Shown here piece after piece: positions 6,950 to 8,428 of a stretch of DNA of 8,428 nucleotides. The DNA lies in assembly GCA_027858635.1 (NCBI GenBank), contig JAQICG010000015.1, forward strand, positions 1 to 8,428. The letters are read 5' to 3'. The DNA comes from Gammaproteobacteria bacterium. Its GTDB lineage: Bacteria; Pseudomonadota; Gammaproteobacteria; SZUA-229. Below the pieces are notes generated by a model. That model saw only the letters and a program-made list of their open reading frames with translations, was not told where the DNA came from and did not search any database. The stretch's first letter is position 1, and every line of letters begins with the position of its first letter. Made by a program: the position numbers and the translations under genes.

Positions 6950-6955
6950 TATAAT
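6950..6955 (+). promoter_or_regulatory. Perfect -10 hexamer inside the element (possible pyrH promoter)
   Basis: TATAAT occurs at 6950-6955 on the coding strand. No -35-like hexamer lies 16-18 bp upstream and there is no TGn extension, so it may be chance in an AT-rich patch. A transcript from here would still have to pass the terminator at 7056-7089 to reach pyrH. Confidence 0.2.
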
Positions 6956-7055
6956 GATCGGGAAATATGGCCAAAATCGCAGTTCCGCAGTAAGACTGTC
7001 TATTCTCGGTCAGGCTCCTAGGTGCAGGTTAAACAATTAGGCAATAATGTAAAAA

Positions 7056-7089
7056 ACAAAAAACCGGGATATTTGGCCCGGTTTTTTGT
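7056..7089 (+). terminator. Intrinsic terminator after tsf
   Basis: Positions 7056-7068 (ACAAAAAACCGGG) pair without mismatch with 7077-7089 (CCCGGTTTTTTGT) around the 8-nt loop ATATTTGG. A GC-rich core is followed by six Ts and preceded by six As, so it could terminate in both directions. It closes the rpsB-tsf transcription unit, as expected by comparison with E. coli, where pyrH is transcribed separately. It stands only 20 nt before the pyrH ATG. Confidence 0.88.
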
Positions 7090-7109
7090 GTAGCATGTTC
7101 GGTATACTT

Positions 7110-7844
7110 ATGACATCAAAATCCATCTTATATAAAAGAGTTTTAATCAAATTAAGCGGCGAGGCACTCATGGCTGAGCTGGATTATGGTATTGATCCCA
7201 CCATGATTAACCGCGTCGCCAGAGAAGTTGCAGAAGTCGTTGAAATGGGCGTCGAAGTGGCTCTGGTTATTGGCGGGGGGAACATTTTCCGCGGTGCCGG
7301 GTTAGTAGAGTCCGGCATGGACAGGGTCGCAGGCGACCATCTGGGCATGCTGGCCACGGTGATGAATAGCCTGGCTATGCAGGATGCGCTGGAAAAAATC
7401 GGTCAGCCGGCACGCGTAATGTCGGCTTTGAGCATGCATCGTATTTGTGAGGAATATACCCATCGTGGTGCGATGGAGCACTTGCGTAATTCACGGGTAG
7501 TTATTTTTGCAGCGGGTACGGGGAATCCTTTTTTCACCACTGATACTGCGGGTTGTTTACGTGCTGTTGAAATCAAGGCGGATGTTATAATGAAGGCCAC
7601 CAAAGTAAATGGTGTGTTTGATTCCGATCCGATGAAAAATCCGGACGCGAAACGGTATGAAAGATTAAGTTTTGACGAAGTTCTGGAAAAGGATTTGAAA
7701 GTCATGGATGCGACAGCAGTAGTGCTATGTCGAGACAACAAATTGCCGTTACGCATATTTAATTTGAATGACGCAGGCGCGCTGCCTGGTGCTTTAAGCA
7801 ATCAGTCTATAGGGACTGAAGTCGTTATGGGAGAAACCCGATGA
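7110..7844 (+). CDS. pyrH: UMP kinase (uridylate kinase)
   Basis: PyrH phosphorylates UMP to UDP with ATP in pyrimidine nucleotide synthesis; it is the bacterial hexameric enzyme of the amino-acid-kinase fold, usually activated by GTP and inhibited by UTP. The chosen ATG at 7110 gives 244 residues (E. coli 241), starting MTSKSILYKRVLIKLSGEAL. Motifs are KLSGEAL (14-20), VIGGGNIFRGAG (53-64), GDHLGMLATVMN (75-86), GTGNPFFTTD (136-145), ATKVNGVF (163-170) and DNKLPLRIFN (209-218). Upstream in-frame starts (TTG 7086, ATG 7095) would begin in or just after the terminator stem and add residues with no counterpart in the family. No Shine-Dalgarno precedes 7110. No good promoter fits between the terminator and the ATG, so expression may rely on terminator read-through or an upstream promoter. 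Its stop overlaps the frr start. Confidence 0.97.
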   Translation: MTSKSILYKRVLIKLSGEALMAELDYGIDPTMINRVAREVAEVVEMGVEVALVIGGGNIFRGAGLVESGMDRVAGDHLGMLATVMNSLAMQDALEKIGQPARVMSALSMHRICEEYTHRGAMEHLRNSRVVIFAAGTGNPFFTTDTAGCLRAVEIKADVIMKATKVNGVFDSDPMKNPDAKRYERLSFDEVLEKDLKVMDATAVVLCRDNKLPLRIFNLNDAGALPGALSNQSIGTEVVMGETR

Positions 7845-8398
7845 TTAATGAAATAATTAAAGACGCCGAAGATCGCATGGGCAAGAGTGTCGAGTCTTTT
7901 CGCTCTGATTTGACCAAGATTCGTACCGGTCGCGCTCATCCCAGTTTGCTCGACCACATCACGGTTGAATACTATGGCGCGGCAACACCCTTGTCGCAGG
8001 TCGCTAATGTCTCGGTTGAAGATGCTCGGACGCTGTCGATTACCCCCTGGGAAAAGGACATGGTGAAAGCCATTGAAAAAGCCATCATGAAATCTGATCT
8101 GGGTCTGAATCCGGCAACAGCCGGTACGGTTATTCGAATTCCCATGCCCCAGCTCACAGAAGAGCGTCGGCATGATCTGGTGCGCGTGGTTAGAGGCGAG
8201 GCCGAGAATGGCCGTATCGCCATCAGAAATATCCGCCGGGATGCGAACAGTGACATCAAGGAATTATTGAAAGAGAAAGAGGTAAGCGAGGACGAGTCTA
8301 GAAAGTCGGAAGAGACTATACAAAAGCTTACAGATAGGTATGTTGCCAAAATTGACGAAGTGCTGGCTAAGAAAGAAGCTGAGCTGATGGCTGTCTAG
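7841..8398 (+). CDS. frr: Ribosome recycling factor
   Basis: RRF, with EF-G, splits the post-termination ribosome. The protein has 185 residues, the same as E. coli RRF, and can be aligned along its full length without gaps. Signatures are KIRTGRAHPSLLD (26-38), VEYYGAATPL (42-51), KAIMKSDLGLNP (80-91), LTEERRHDL (105-113), VRGEAENGRIAIRNIRRDAN (117-136) with R129 and R132, and the acidic end KKEAELMAV. The two helical blocks (about 1-30 and 105-185) form the three-helix bundle and the middle forms the beta domain. The start overlaps the pyrH stop as ATGA, with GGGAG (7829-7833) 7 nt upstream, so translation is coupled to pyrH. Confidence 0.98.
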   Translation: MINEIIKDAEDRMGKSVESFRSDLTKIRTGRAHPSLLDHITVEYYGAATPLSQVANVSVEDARTLSITPWEKDMVKAIEKAIMKSDLGLNPATAGTVIRIPMPQLTEERRHDLVRVVRGEAENGRIAIRNIRRDANSDIKELLKEKEVSEDESRKSEETIQKLTDRYVAKIDEVLAKKEAELMAV

Positions 8399-8416
8399 GT
8401 GGCTGTCGAATTTAGG

Positions 8417-8428
8417 ATGAATTGGCTG
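8417..8428 (+). CDS. Possible start of next gene, probably uppS (only 4 codons)
   Basis: An ATG at 8417 reads MNWL to the window end. In most gammaproteobacteria frr is followed by uppS (undecaprenyl diphosphate synthase), and many such proteins have a short leader before the conserved MDGNGRWA motif, which would lie outside the window. The AGG before the ATG is too close to act as its ribosome site, so the real start may be elsewhere, for instance the in-frame GTG at 8399. The call rests on gene order only. Confidence 0.25.

Larger units (their letters stand above)
6782..7021. mobile_element. MITE-like 240-bp near-palindromic inverted-repeat element
   Basis: The two ends are 22-bp inverted repeats: 6782-6803 (starting CTAGGAGCCTGA) matches the complement of 7000-7021 at 21 of 22 positions, and the single difference still forms a G-U pair in RNA. 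The arms continue inward with matched blocks in register: GCGATTTTG at 6822-6830 pairs with 6972-6980, and CGATCATT at 6843-6850 pairs with 6953-6960. The centre holds separate small hairpins. The ends read CTAG...CTAG, so a TA or CTAG target duplication is possible; TA targets are used by IS630/Tc1-type elements and their MITEs. No credible gene lies inside. The size, paired ends and position between a gene end and its terminator fit a non-autonomous miniature element. An alternative is a long structured 3' UTR or RNA of host origin; one copy alone cannot decide. Confidence 0.55.

Noticed and set aside
6828..7040. A 70-codon plus-strand reading frame (TTG start) between tsf and pyrH
   Set aside because: It lies wholly across the inverted-repeat element, has a TTG start without a ribosome site, and its composition (PGAQGNGRQTGPQSGGQ) just reflects the hairpin sequence.
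6794..7085. A known riboswitch or housekeeping RNA (cobalamin, SAH, 6S, RNase P, SRP RNA)
   Set aside because: Short resemblances such as GCGAGGAGCGG and ACCACTG occur, but the ordered conserved cores of these families are absent. The fold-back arm pairing explains the sequence better. A covariance scan would settle it.
7103..7108. TATACT as the -10 of a pyrH promoter
   Set aside because: Transcription would start near 7115, after the pyrH ATG at 7110, and no suitable -35 is present.

Overview
The window is an ordinary chromosomal housekeeping segment from a gammaproteobacterium. Two gene clusters diverge from a shared intergenic region at about 4531-4837. Leftward (minus strand) run map, glnD and dapE, with dapE cut by the window's left edge. 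Rightward (plus strand) run rpsB, tsf, pyrH and frr, with the first codons of a further gene, probably uppS, at the right edge. The assignment to Gammaproteobacteria rests on three things: the E. coli-like order map / rpsB-tsf-pyrH-frr with glnD behind map; full-length resemblance of all seven proteins to the E. coli families; and an rpsB leader built like the E. coli one. dapE directly behind glnD differs from E. coli, where dapD sits there. I cannot name the genus.

Left arm (1-4569, minus): methionine aminopeptidase (map), the bifunctional uridylyltransferase / uridylyl-removing enzyme of nitrogen control (glnD), and succinyl-diaminopimelate desuccinylase of lysine and peptidoglycan synthesis (dapE). 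They are packed with gaps of 18 and 7 nt and lack clear Shine-Dalgarno sequences, so translational coupling is likely. The map gene seems to lack an ordinary start codon where homology places its N-terminus.

Central regulatory region (4570-4837): an extended -10 promoter with a GC-rich discriminator for rpsB, then a leader of about 165 nt with three perfect small hairpins, matching the S2-autoregulated leader (t44/tff region) of gammaproteobacteria.

Right arm (4838-8428, plus): ribosomal protein S2 with an unusual low-complexity C-terminal tail of about 110 residues containing a recent 93-bp tandem duplication; EF-Ts; then a gene-free stretch of about 300 bp; then UMP kinase and ribosome recycling factor, whose genes overlap by 4 nt. 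The gene-free stretch holds the most interesting structure in the window: a 240-bp near-palindrome (6782-7021) with 22-bp terminal inverted repeats, resembling a MITE-type insertion. Its left end overlaps the last codons and stop of tsf. A strong intrinsic terminator (7056-7089) follows, ending only 20 nt before the pyrH ATG.

Together the right arm supplies translation components (S2, EF-Ts, RRF) and pyrimidine nucleotide synthesis (PyrH). The left arm supplies N-terminal methionine removal, nitrogen signalling and diaminopimelate synthesis. I found no defence, phage, CRISPR or secondary-metabolite system.
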